A stretch of 64,000 nucleotides of DNA from Methylobacterium sp. GXS13 (GTDB lineage: Bacteria; Pseudomonadota; Alphaproteobacteria; Rhizobiales; Beijerinckiaceae), in the NCBI RefSeq assembly GCF_001455965.1, contig NZ_LKKO01000024.1, positions 21,033-85,032 on the forward strand. The letters run 5' to 3'. The notes under the pieces were generated by a model. The model saw only the letters and a program-made list of their open reading frames with translations. It searched no databases and was not told the DNA's origin. Shown one piece after another: positions 34,825-42,914 of the stretch (positions are counted from its first letter, which is position 1; each line of letters opens with the position of its first letter). The translations under genes and the position numbers were made by a program.

Positions 34825-37221
34825 ATGAACAGACACTCGACCAGCGCGTCCTTCCTGCGGGCCGATCCCGTCGGCCCGGCGCGCCCGTGGCGGGGCGGCG
34901 CGCGGGCGCCCGATCCCGAGGATCAGGTCGCGATCCTGACGATCATGCGGCGGAACTGGCGGTCGATCCTGGCGCTCGGCGGGGTCGGGCTGGTCGCCGC
35001 GATCCTCTACGTCGCCACCGCCCCGTCGATCTACACCGCCCGGGCGCGGGTCTACATCGAGAGTCGGTCGAGCCCGGTCACCGCCCGCGACACGCCCGGC
35101 GCCGCGACCCCCCTGGAGATCCCCGAGGTGGAGAGCCAGGTCGAGTATATCCGCTCGGAGAAGATCGCCCTGGCCGCCGTGCACCGGCTCAACCTGCCGC
35201 CGTCGCAGGAGCTGGCGGTGCCGCCGCATCCGCTGGTGGCGAAGGTCCGCGAAGCGCTGGGCGCGGTCAAGCTGTTCGTCGGCGGCCTGATCGGCCTCTC
35301 CCCCGCCCCCAAGACGAGCGTCGTGGTGAGCCCGGAGGAGCGCCAGGCCGGGACGGTGCGCGAGAACCTGGAAGCCGCCCGCATCGGCGCGGCCTACGTC
35401 ATCGAGGTCGGCTACAGCCTCGACAATCCCACGGCCGCCGCCGCCGTCGCGAACGCGGTGGCGGACGCCTACGTCGCCACGCAGCTGGAGAACCGGTCGC
35501 AGATCTGGAAGGTCGCGGGCGAGTGGATCCTGCCGCGGCTGAAGGAAATGCAGCAGCGCGCCAGCCAGGCCTCCCGGGAAGCCCAGACCTACAAGGCCGA
35601 GCACGCGATCATCGATCTCGGCAAGCGCGGCCTGGTGGGCGAGCAGCAGCTCGAGGAGCTGAACACCGCGGTCGCCTCCGCCCGGTCCAGGACCGTGGAT
35701 GCCCGCGCCACCCGCGACCAGATCCACATGCTGCTCGCCTCCGACATCGCCGATCCGGGCATCACCGAGGCCTTCAAGGACACGGTGATCATCCAGCTGC
35801 GCAAGCAGTATGTCGACCTGGTGCAGCGCGCCGACGACCTGAAGCGCCGGCTCGGCCCCGATCATGACGCGGTCACGGCGATCCAGAAGGATGTGCTGGC
35901 GGCCAAGCAGTCCCTGCGCGCCGAGCTGGAGCGCCTCGCAGCCTCGCTGGACCGCGACTACGAGGTCGCCAAGTCCCGGGAGGACAGCATGACGGCGTCC
36001 TTCGACGCGCTGATCTCGAAGACGCTCGTGACCAGCGAAGCGCGGGTGAAGGCCAAGGAGCTCGACCGGGCGGCCGAGACTTACGACCAGATCTACACGA
36101 ACCTGCTCAGCCGCTACATCGACGCCGTCAACCAGCAATCCTACCCGCAGCCCTCCGCCCACGTGATCACCCCGGCGAGCATCCCGGAGCGCCCGAGCGC
36201 GCCGCGCGGCGGCCTGATCGTGTTGCTCGGCATGCTGGTCGGGGCCGGGCTCGGGGTGAGCGGTGCCTTCGCGCGGCACTGGTTCGACCGGACCCTCCGG
36301 GTGCCGGGACAGCTCACCGGCCAGGGCCTGCCCTGCCTGGCTGCGCTGCCCGAGCTGCGGCGCGAGCCTGGCTACCGGGCCGCCCTGTCGCTGGCGCAGA
36401 ACCATGCCAGCGAATCCCTGCGGCCGGCGAGCGTCGAGGCGTTCAAGGCCGGCGCCGTGCGGTTCATGCCGCAATCGGTCTTCGTCGAGCGCCTGCACAG
36501 CCTGAAGACGCATCTGCTCGGCAACGACCGCCGCAGCCCGGTCTTCGCCATCGGGGTGACCTCGGTCGGGGCCGGCACCGGCAAGACCACCTTCGCGAGC
36601 AACTTCGCCCAGCTGCTGGCACGCTCGCGCTCGGCCACCGCGAGCCGGATCCTGCTGATCGATGCCGACGTGCGGCAGGCAACCCTGTCGCGCCTCAACC
36701 AGGCCGCCGACCAGCCCGGGCTGCTCGACGTGATCGCCGGCCGCTGCGGCACCGAGGAGGCGGTCCGGCACCCGCTCGGGGAGGTCCGCCTGCTCGCCTG
36801 CGGCAGTCTCCTCCCGGGCGACCCGCATTTCAGCGACCTGATGACCCCGGAGGCCATCGCCGGCCTGGTCCGCGACGAGCGCACCCATCTCGACCGCATC
36901 ATCGTCGACCTGCCCCCGGCGGACGAGCTGCCGACGCTCCGGCCGCTCCTCGACATGCTGGACGGGATGATCCTCGTGGCCGAGGCGGGCAAGACCAACA
37001 TCGACGACGTGGTGGCCGCCGTCCAGGACCTCGAATCCGCCGGCTGCACCGTGCTGGGCGTCGTGCTCAACAAGACCAACGCCACCCCGGGGGTCCGGCG
37101 CGGCACGATCGTGAACGCCCTGGTCCGCCGGACGACGGCCGCGGCCGCCCCGATCCGGCTCACCCGCTCCTGGCGGCGCCGCCCGGCCGCCGACGTCACC
37201 GATTCGGGGGCCTCCGCGTGA
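34825..37221 (+). CDS. Polysaccharide co-polymerase with ATPase domain (ExoP/Wzc-type, no tyrosine tail)
   Basis: The 798-residue protein has an N-terminal Wzz domain bounded by membrane segments (about 46-66, RSILALGGVGLVAAILYVA, and 460-485, GGLIVLLGMLVGAGLGVSGA) with a long periplasmic coiled coil between. The cytoplasmic ATPase follows, with Walker A GAGTGKTTFASNFA near 585, Walker A' LLIDADVRQ and Walker B RIIVDLPPAD. Unlike typical bacterial tyrosine kinases, the last ~100 residues contain no Tyr, so autophosphorylation on a C-terminal cluster seems impossible. It controls chain length and export with the ExoF-like protein. Confidence 0.92.
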   Translation: MNRHSTSASFLRADPVGPARPWRGGARAPDPEDQVAILTIMRRNWRSILALGGVGLVAAILYVATAPSIYTARARVYIESRSSPVTARDTPGAATPLEIPEVESQVEYIRSEKIALAAVHRLNLPPSQELAVPPHPLVAKVREALGAVKLFVGGLIGLSPAPKTSVVVSPEERQAGTVRENLEAARIGAAYVIEVGYSLDNPTAAAAVANAVADAYVATQLENRSQIWKVAGEWILPRLKEMQQRASQASREAQTYKAEHAIIDLGKRGLVGEQQLEELNTAVASARSRTVDARATRDQIHMLLASDIADPGITEAFKDTVIIQLRKQYVDLVQRADDLKRRLGPDHDAVTAIQKDVLAAKQSLRAELERLAASLDRDYEVAKSREDSMTASFDALISKTLVTSEARVKAKELDRAAETYDQIYTNLLSRYIDAVNQQSYPQPSAHVITPASIPERPSAPRGGLIVLLGMLVGAGLGVSGAFARHWFDRTLRVPGQLTGQGLPCLAALPELRREPGYRAALSLAQNHASESLRPASVEAFKAGAVRFMPQSVFVERLHSLKTHLLGNDRRSPVFAIGVTSVGAGTGKTTFASNFAQLLARSRSATASRILLIDADVRQATLSRLNQAADQPGLLDVIAGRCGTEEAVRHPLGEVRLLACGSLLPGDPHFSDLMTPEAIAGLVRDERTHLDRIIVDLPPADELPTLRPLLDMLDGMILVAEAGKTNIDDVVAAVQDLESAGCTVLGVVLNKTNATPGVRRGTIVNALVRRTTAAAAPIRLTRSWRRRPAADVTDSGASA

Positions 37222-37272
37222 CGGTGTTTCGCCAGGCGGAGCGCGCGCCGGCGCAAGGAAGGCTGAACGTGC

Positions 37273-37386
37273 TCTCCTCCCCCCTGCGGGGAGGAGTTGG
37301 AGGTGGGGGTGGCCCAGAAGGCACCGCCGCGTTTCATCCGGCACCACCCCCACCCCTGGCCCCTCCCCGCAAGGGGGAGGGGAAAA
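37273..37386. repeat. Intergenic inverted-repeat element, copy 2 (downstream of the exoP-like gene)
   Basis: This copy reads CTCCTCCCCCCTGCGGGGAG, then GGAGGTGGGGGTGG, and ends CCCCTCCCCGCAAGGGGG. The inner arms GGTGGGGGTGG and CCACCCCCACC pair, and the outer arms CTCCCC...GGGGAG pair as well, making a nested hairpin of about 114 bases. It matches copy 1 in order and in the block ATCCGGCACCACCCC. No T-run follows. It may terminate the exoP-like transcript or be a mobile palindromic repeat. Confidence 0.7.
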
Positions 37387-37489
37387 CGCGTGGTGTTTCA
37401 ACCGCGCGATCCCTGAACGGCTCCGCTGCGCTCCGCCACCTCACGATCGGGGAGTTTGGTGGGATGGCCGGTGCTTGGTGCCACACGCC

Positions 37490-38653
37490 ATGACCCAGAC
37501 CCACCCCGAAACCGCACGGCTCGGCCGGGTCGCCTTCTTCGGCCATGACCGGATCGAGCCGACGATCCGGAAGCGGGTCGGCGCCATCCGGGATACCGGC
37601 TGGTCGGTGGTCGAATACATGTTCGTGCGGGCGCGGGCCGGCCTCGCTGATCCCGTGATCGCCGGCGACGTGGTTCCCCTCGGCCAGACCGTGGACCGGC
37701 ATTACGGCAAGCGGCTGCCGCTGCTCGCGCCCGGGATCGTCCGGGCGCTCGCGCGCTGGCGCGACCTGCGCGCCGCCGACGTGGTCTATGTCCGCAATCT
37801 CGACATGGCCCTGGTGGCCTGGGCCTCGGCCCGGCTCGCGGGCAGCCGCGCGCCGCTGGTCTACGAGGTGCTCGACATCCAGCGGCTGATGGTGCGGCCG
37901 GACCGGGTCGGGCGGATCGCCCGGGCGGTCGAGCGCTGGATCCTGGGCCGCAGCGCGCTGCTCGTCGTCAGCTCGCCGGACTTCGTGACCCGCTACTTCG
38001 CGCCGGTCCAGGGCTTCTCCGGGCCGTGGCACCTGCTCGAGAACAAGGTGATGGCCCACCGCCTCGCCGAGGTGGCGCACCGGCTGGAGCGCGGGCGGGT
38101 CCCGGGCCCGCCCTGGGTGATCGGCTGGTTCGGCACGCTGCGCTGCCGCCGGAGCCTGACGATCCTGGCGGCGGTCGCGCGGGCGCTCGGCAATTCGGTG
38201 CGGATCGTCATCGCGGGCCGGCTCTCCGAGGAGGATATCGACCCGCAGGATTTCGCCGCGACGCTGAGCCGGCATCCGAACATGGCGTTCCGCGGCCCCT
38301 ACGCCAATCCGGGGGAATTGCCCGACATCTACGGCGGCGTCCACTTCAGTTGGGCGGTCGATTACTTGGATGACGGGCTGAACTCGGACTGGCTGCTGCC
38401 GAACCGGCTCTACGAGGGCGGCCTGTGCGGGGCGCTGACGCTGGCGCGGGCCGAGACCGCCACCGGCCGCTACGCCGCGGCCGAGGGGTTCGGCTGGGCG
38501 TTCCCGGAGCCGCTGGCGCTCTCGGTGATCGCGTTCCTGCGCACCCTCGACAGCCAAGCCTACGCGCAGATGCAGGGTGGCCTCCTCGCCTGCGAGACCG
38601 CGAAGTTCGTCGATACGCACGGCATGCGGGATCTACTGGCGCGGGTCGCGTGA
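37490..38653 (+). CDS. Glycosyltransferase, GT-B fold (GT4-like)
   Basis: The 387-residue protein has an N-terminal Rossmann part (RVAFFGHDRIEPTIRKRVGA) and a C-terminal donor domain with WVIGWFGTLRCRRSLTILA and FRGPYANPGELPDIYGGVHF, NRLYEGGLCGALTLA. The E in YEGG sits where retaining GT4 enzymes keep the donor-binding Glu. No signal or membrane span, so it works at the cytoplasmic face. An in-frame GTG at 37475 could add five residues. It follows the ExoP-like gene after the repeat element. Confidence 0.82.
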   Translation: MTQTHPETARLGRVAFFGHDRIEPTIRKRVGAIRDTGWSVVEYMFVRARAGLADPVIAGDVVPLGQTVDRHYGKRLPLLAPGIVRALARWRDLRAADVVYVRNLDMALVAWASARLAGSRAPLVYEVLDIQRLMVRPDRVGRIARAVERWILGRSALLVVSSPDFVTRYFAPVQGFSGPWHLLENKVMAHRLAEVAHRLERGRVPGPPWVIGWFGTLRCRRSLTILAAVARALGNSVRIVIAGRLSEEDIDPQDFAATLSRHPNMAFRGPYANPGELPDIYGGVHFSWAVDYLDDGLNSDWLLPNRLYEGGLCGALTLARAETATGRYAAAEGFGWAFPEPLALSVIAFLRTLDSQAYAQMQGGLLACETAKFVDTHGMRDLLARVA

Positions 38654-38658
38654 GGGGC

Positions 38659-38697
38659 CCGGCGCGTCGGGTCGCGGGACGAGATCCGACGCGCCGG
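38659..38697. terminator. Strong hairpin after the GT-B gene
   Basis: A 12-bp perfect inverted repeat, CCGGCGCGTCGG / CCGACGCGCCGG, with a 15-base loop begins 6 bases after the glycosyltransferase stop. There is no T-run. The position just behind a stop codon suggests a termination or mRNA-stabilising role. Confidence 0.6.
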
Positions 38698-39520
38698 CGG
38701 CGGCAATGGACGTCTATCCGCAGCCAGCACGCGCGCGCTCCCCTCTGCTGGGGCGGGAGACGCGCTTCGGGGTGACCGTTGCGCCTCTCCGGCAGCCCTG
38801 GCCCCGATGGACCGAGCCGTCCTCTCCGCGCCCCGCCGCGATCGATCCCGGACACCTGGGACGCCCGCCGACGAATCGCCCCCCATCGCCGCTTCCGGCG
38901 CGGCTCTGATTCGCCCCCGAACGGGCCGTCATGTGGCCCGGATGCGTCGAGTCGCCTAAAAATCAGTCCCTATAGACCCGATAGTCGGCGAAACCTGATC
39001 TTTAGGCGCCTTATCGCTCAGGACCGGCACGCGGACCAGAATCGGATCTGAACCGGCAAAATGGAACAGCACACACGGATTCCGATGACTGAATTCGTCA
39101 CGCGAAACCGCCACTCCCATGGACGGAAACACCGGATTTGCGGGCTTGATATTACCGCCTGCCAAAACTTGAGGTCCGTCACTGCGATACCGGCGCAATG
39201 CCCAGCCGAACAGTCGCACACATGAAAAGACCTAGCGAATATCGGCCAAGATCTTTTCGAGACGTCGCGCCCGATTGGACGATCCCCTACGTACGTAGTC
39301 CGTGATTGAATTAACGTGCGTAGAAATTTAATCAAATAGGCGCTGACAGGGTATTTACAGCGCATTTTACGAAAGTTAGCATTATATCCGCGGTCATCGA
39401 GAACCTTTCCAGTAAGGCGCCGAGTCGACCGCAATTACCAGTGTCACGCCCAAGGCGCGGTCATTGGGTTCCCAAGTCACCGTCCGACAATGGGCTTCCT
39501 GTGAAAGGAGGTAACTTCTT
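38698..39520. promoter_or_regulatory. Long non-coding region upstream of the LuxR-type regulator gene
   Basis: About 820 bases contain no convincing gene; open frames here have poor codon bias and no start signal. The second half is AT-rich. It holds a near-perfect 14-bp inverted repeat CGCCTAAAAATCAG (38953-38966) / CTGATCTTTAGGCG (38995-39008) and a 12-bp perfect palindrome CTACGTACGTAG (39287-39298) with a related ACGTGCGTAG 16 bases after it. An exceptionally strong ribosome-binding site, AAAGGAGGT (39500-39508), ends the region. It is a plausible large 5' regulatory region, possibly with an sRNA. Confidence 0.5.
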
Positions 39521-40363
39521 ATGGCCAGTCTTGGTACTCGAGACGAGCGCATCATCGTTGATCGGGACAGTCTCCAGACCCGTAGCGGCGTCTCGGGGGT
39601 GCAGGTCTCGGGGATGCAGGGCGGTGACGGTCCGGCCGTCATCGAGCGGCGGGACCCGACCCTGGCCCGCACGAACCGCATCGTGATCATCGATCGGCGG
39701 CAACTCGTCGGTCGATGCCTCGCGGCGTCCCTCCGGGAAGCCGACAAGGATACGGTGTTCGAGGTCTTCCCGGACATCGAGAGCTGGAAGCGCCAGACGC
39801 CGTTCGCGGCCGCCAACGTGGTCGTGCTGTGCCGGCCGGACGGCAACCTCTCGGAGGCCGCTTGGGCCGAGATCACCCGGGAGCTGGCGCTGCTGCAGGG
39901 CGAGGTCGACGCCCCGCCGGTGGCGGTGATCTCGGACGGGGAGAACCTCGACCAGATCGTGCGCATCATCAAGCTCGGGGTGAAGGGCTACATCCCGACC
40001 ACGACCTCCGTCGACATCGCGCTGCAGGCGCTCCAGCTCGTTCAGGCGGGCGGCGTCTACATCCCGGCGGAATGCCTATTCCCGCTGCTGGCCAGCATCA
40101 AGGTCGAGGAGCCGGTCGAGGCCGGCGAGGACGAGATTTTCTCCCCCCGCCAGCTCTGCGTCGCCCGGGCCCTGCGCAAGGGCACGCCCAACAAGATCAT
40201 CGCCTACGAACTGAACATGTGCGAGAGCACCGTGAAGGTTCACGTCCGCAACATCATGAAGAAGTTGAAGGCGAAGAACCGGACCGAGGTCGCGTACCTA
40301 ACCAACAAGTATTTCCTGCGCGAGGATTCGAGCCTCGCCACCGTGAAGGCTCCGGCGGCCTGA
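39521..40363 (+). CDS. LuxR/NarL-type regulator with degenerate receiver domain
   Basis: The 280-residue protein has a receiver-like domain (about residues 52-170, RIVIIDRRQLVGRCLAASLR) and a LuxR HTH (about 205-265, FSPRQLCVARALRKGTPNK then ESTVKVHVRNIMKKL). The receiver lacks the phospho-acceptor: the strand-3 position reads VVLCRPDG and the Lys position reads GYIPTTTS; one Asp of the acidic pair is also replaced (IDRR). It therefore probably acts without phosphorylation. The ATG has AAAGGAGGT 12 bases upstream. It sits between the export genes and ugd, so control of polysaccharide genes is a reasonable guess. Confidence 0.9.
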   Translation: MASLGTRDERIIVDRDSLQTRSGVSGVQVSGMQGGDGPAVIERRDPTLARTNRIVIIDRRQLVGRCLAASLREADKDTVFEVFPDIESWKRQTPFAAANVVVLCRPDGNLSEAAWAEITRELALLQGEVDAPPVAVISDGENLDQIVRIIKLGVKGYIPTTTSVDIALQALQLVQAGGVYIPAECLFPLLASIKVEEPVEAGEDEIFSPRQLCVARALRKGTPNKIIAYELNMCESTVKVHVRNIMKKLKAKNRTEVAYLTNKYFLREDSSLATVKAPAA

Positions 40364-40391
40364 GCGACGCCTGACGCAGACCCGACGACAC

Positions 40392-40436
40392 AGAGCCGTG
40401 CCCGATCGCGCCGCGATCCGGCACGGCTCTTTGTTT
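40392..40436 (+). terminator. Rho-independent terminator after the LuxR-type gene
   Basis: AGAGCCGTGCC (40392-40402) pairs with GGCACGGCTCT (40420-40430). Inside, GATCGC/GCGATC forms a further 6-bp stem with a GCC loop, separated by one C-C mismatch. TTGTTT follows directly. This is the clearest intrinsic terminator in the window; it may also serve the convergent ugd gene. Confidence 0.88.
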
Positions 40437-40479
40437 GGGCCTGCCCCGGCCGGCCGATCCCGCGCCCGGGGCGGGCGTT

Positions 40480-41832
40480 TCAGCCGACGGCGCGGAGCGG
40501 CAGGACAATCTCCCGATCCGAAGCCGGCGCCTCGGCACGGCCGACGCTGCTGTAGGAGAACCCGTGCTGCCGGGCCTCCTCGGGCCGGTAGACGTTGCGC
40601 AGGTCCACCAGGATCGGCGCCCGCATCGTGGCGCGCAGCCGCGCCAGGTCCAGCGCCCGGAAGGCGTTCCACTCGGTGACGATCACCAGGGCGTCCGCGC
40701 CCGCCGCGCACGCGTAGGCATCCTGCGCGAAGTCGACCCCGGGCAGGAGCGGCCGGGCCTGGTCCATCCCCTCCGGATCGTAGGCGCGGACCTGCGCGCC
40801 GGCATCCTGCAGGCCGGCGACGATCGCGAGCGCGGGCGCGTCGCGCATGTCGTCGGTGTTCGGCTTGAAGGTCAGGCCCAGCACCGCGATCGTCTTGCCC
40901 CGCACCCCGCCGCAGGCCCGGATCACCTTGCGGGCCATGCCGCGCTTCCTCTGGTCGTTGACCGCCACCACGGTCTCGACCAGCCGGAGCGGCGTCCCGG
41001 CATCCTGGGCGGTCTTGACCAGCGCCAGCGTGTCCTTCGGGAAGCACGAGCCGCCATAGCCCGGCCCGGCGTGGAGGAACTTGCCGCCGATCCGGTTGTC
41101 GAGCCCCATGCCGCGGGCGACCTGCTGGACGTCGGCGCCGACCTGCTCGCACAGGTCCGCGATCTCGTTGATGAAGGTGATCTTGGCGGCCAGGAACGCG
41201 TTGGCGGCGTATTTGGTCAGCTCGGCGGTGCGCCGGGACGTCACCAGGATCGGCGCGGCGTTCAGGTAGAGCGGCCGATACACCTCGCGCATCACCGCCT
41301 CGGCGCGGGCATCCTCGGTGCCGACCACGATGCGGTCGGGGCGCTTGAAGTCGGAGATCGCCGCGCCCTCGCGCAGGAATTCCGGGTTCGACACCACGGC
41401 GAACGCGGCGTCCGGCCGGATCTCGCGGATGATGCGCTCGACCTCGTCGCCGGTGCCCACCGGCACGGTCGACTTGGTCACCACCACGGTGAAGCGCGTC
41501 AGCGCCCGGGCGATGCTGCGGGCCGCCTGATGGACGTAGGACAGGTCGGCGAAACCGTCGCCCCGGCGGGACGGCGTGCCCACCGCGATGAACACCGCGT
41601 CCGCCTCCGCAACCGCGGCCTCCAGATCGACGACGAAGGAGAGCCGGCCCTGGCGGACGTTCTCGGCGACCAGCGCGTCGAGTTCGGGCTCGTAGATCGG
41701 GATCCGCCCGGCCTTCAGCGCGTCGATCCGGTCGCGATTGCTGTCGACGCACACGACCCTGTGGCCGAAATCGGCCAGGCACGCCCCGGAGACCAGCCCG
41801 ACATAGCCCGACCCGACCATCGTGATGTTCAT
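40480..41832 (-). CDS. ugd: UDP-glucose 6-dehydrogenase (UDP-glucose/GDP-mannose dehydrogenase family)
   Basis: The 450-residue enzyme oxidises a UDP-hexose to the uronic acid with two NAD. It has the NAD motif ITMVGSGYVGLVSGACLAD (residues 3-21), FIAVGTPSRRGDG, VTKSTVPVGTG and the catalytic Cys263 in GYGGSCFPKD; the C-terminal domain shows VLGLTFKPNTDDMRDAPA. UDP-glucose is the usual substrate of this subfamily; UDP-GlcNAc (as for WbpA) is possible given the WbpB/E/D-like genes nearby. ATG 41832 fits the NAD motif. Confidence 0.94.
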   Translation of the reverse strand: MNITMVGSGYVGLVSGACLADFGHRVVCVDSNRDRIDALKAGRIPIYEPELDALVAENVRQGRLSFVVDLEAAVAEADAVFIAVGTPSRRGDGFADLSYVHQAARSIARALTRFTVVVTKSTVPVGTGDEVERIIREIRPDAAFAVVSNPEFLREGAAISDFKRPDRIVVGTEDARAEAVMREVYRPLYLNAAPILVTSRRTAELTKYAANAFLAAKITFINEIADLCEQVGADVQQVARGMGLDNRIGGKFLHAGPGYGGSCFPKDTLALVKTAQDAGTPLRLVETVVAVNDQRKRGMARKVIRACGGVRGKTIAVLGLTFKPNTDDMRDAPALAIVAGLQDAGAQVRAYDPEGMDQARPLLPGVDFAQDAYACAAGADALVIVTEWNAFRALDLARLRATMRAPILVDLRNVYRPEEARQHGFSYSSVGRAEAPASDREIVLPLRAVG

Positions 41833-42230
41833 GCTTGCCGTGTCCTTGCCTCGTCGCACCGCGAACGTCCGGATGTCCCGCTCTACGGCGCGGCCATCGC
41901 GGCGGCACCTCAGGACTAAGGCGTAGGGGCGGTCGGCGGGACGGCGTACCCTGCCGCGATGATCCGGCCGCGCGGCCCGCCCCCCGAGCACCGCCAGCAG
42001 GCTGCCAGAGGGCCGCGAGGGGGCCGCGAGGGGGCCGCCACAAGACCGGGCGCGATACCTCGCTTGGCTTAGCCCCCGCAGATCCCGCGATGTTCGGGAT
42101 ACCTGCGCGAGATCAACCAGCCTAAAAGCTAAGTCTTTTTCTCTCCTTTAAGAGCTGGAAGCCGGGGTGTTTAGGCGGGCAAGATCGCAGGGCCAAACGC
42201 TCCGGGGGACTTTGGCTGGGGAGAGTCCAT
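41833..42230. promoter_or_regulatory. Divergent region between ugd and a DUF6894 gene, with short repeats
   Basis: The gap of 398 bases holds a small tandem array GAGGGCCGC / GAGGGGGCCGC / GAGGGGGCCGC (42008-42038) and, nearer the forward gene, GCCTAAA (42120-42126) with its inverse TTTAGGC (42170-42176). The same GCCTAAA core forms the hairpin upstream of the LuxR-type gene (38953-39008). The AT-rich stretch 42126-42155 between the two halves could hold a promoter. No gene seen. Confidence 0.45.
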
Positions 42231-42452
42231 TTGGCCGCGCGCTTCTACTTCGAGCTAGCCAACGCCGAGATCACGTTCCACGACACGACCGGCGTCGAGG
42301 CCACCGACCTCGCGGAGGCCCTGTTCGAGGCGCGCAGCGTCATCGCCGAGATGGCCGACGCGATCGCCGAGGACCATCCGGGACCGCCCTGGACCCTGCT
42401 CGTGCGCGACGAGGCCGGCTGGCTCGTGGGACGCCTGCCCGTCCGGAAATGA
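42231..42452 (+). CDS. DUF6894-like small protein (copy 1)
   Basis: The 73-residue product (RFYFELANAEITFHDTTGVE..., LVRDEAGWLVGRLPVRK) matches the small DUF6894-type proteins common in Methylobacterium. It begins with TTG, with GGGGAGAG 5 bases upstream. A second copy of identical length lies at 52376-52597, also with a non-ATG start. Both share FYF, D..GVEA.DLAE...EARSVI.EMA and the tail LP(V/I)R. Function unknown. Confidence 0.8.
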   Translation: MAARFYFELANAEITFHDTTGVEATDLAEALFEARSVIAEMADAIAEDHPGPPWTLLVRDEAGWLVGRLPVRK

Positions 42453-42464
42453 CCGGACCCGAGC

Positions 42465-42483
42465 TTTACCAATCGTTAACCAT
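42465..42483. promoter_or_regulatory. CtrA-like box
   Basis: TTTA-CCAATCG-TTAA followed by CCAT matches the CtrA consensus TTAA-N7-TTAA with one mismatch. It lies about 140 bases upstream of a small forward gene and just after the DUF6894 gene. The match is short, so binding is unproven. Confidence 0.4.
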
Positions 42484-42624
42484 TCGTTCGGAGGATCGGG
42501 CCGCGCCGGAGCCTCGTCCGGGATGTCGGATCGAAGACGCGGCGCCGCGAGTTTGATGGGGCATCGCCGTTTCCCGAGAGCCGGCGACCGCGTCTCGGGA
42601 CGATGCGCGCAAGCAAGGGCAGAC

Positions 42625-42852
42625 ATGGCCATTTCGACCCCCGCGCCCCCCCCGGATCTGAGCACCGCGGCGCTGGCGGATGCCGCCGCCACCGACATGG
42701 CCGGCGCCGCCCAGGCCCTGGCCCGCGCCGGTGATCCCGAGACCGCCGACGTGCTTCGCGCGATGGCCCGGCACAACCGGGTGCTGGCGCTCAAGCTCCG
42801 GGCCACGCAGGGCGCCGCGCAGGACCGGATGGGCCTGGTCCGGATGTTCTGA
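42625..42852 (+). CDS. Hypothetical helical protein, 75 residues
   Basis: The product (ISTPAPPPDLSTAALADAAA...) is Ala-rich and helical, with ARAGDPETADVLRAMARHNR in the middle and no signal or membrane segment. The ATG at 42625 has AAGGG 5 bases upstream. A run of eight C lies inside the PAPPPD codons and stays in frame. No family recognised. It converges with the chemoreceptor gene. Confidence 0.55.
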   Translation: MAISTPAPPPDLSTAALADAAATDMAGAAQALARAGDPETADVLRAMARHNRVLALKLRATQGAAQDRMGLVRMF

Positions 42853-42914
42853 TTCGGGAACGCTGCGGGTCTCCCGGGCCCGCCCTCGCCCGGACGAACG
42901 CCACCCCAGCCCCG

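Noticed and set aside
34363..37401. A roughly 1,000-codon frame on the minus strand
   Set aside because: It lies opposite the exoP-like gene and the end of the exoF-like gene; composition is shadow-like and no start signal or domain is evident.
38956..39434. Minus-strand open frames before the LuxR-type gene
   Set aside because: Poor codon bias, no ribosome-binding site, no recognisable domain; the area fits regulatory DNA better.
42642..42656. C8 tract in the 75-residue protein gene as a frameshift site
   Set aside because: The frame reads through normally as Pro codons and there is no second frame with a continuing domain.
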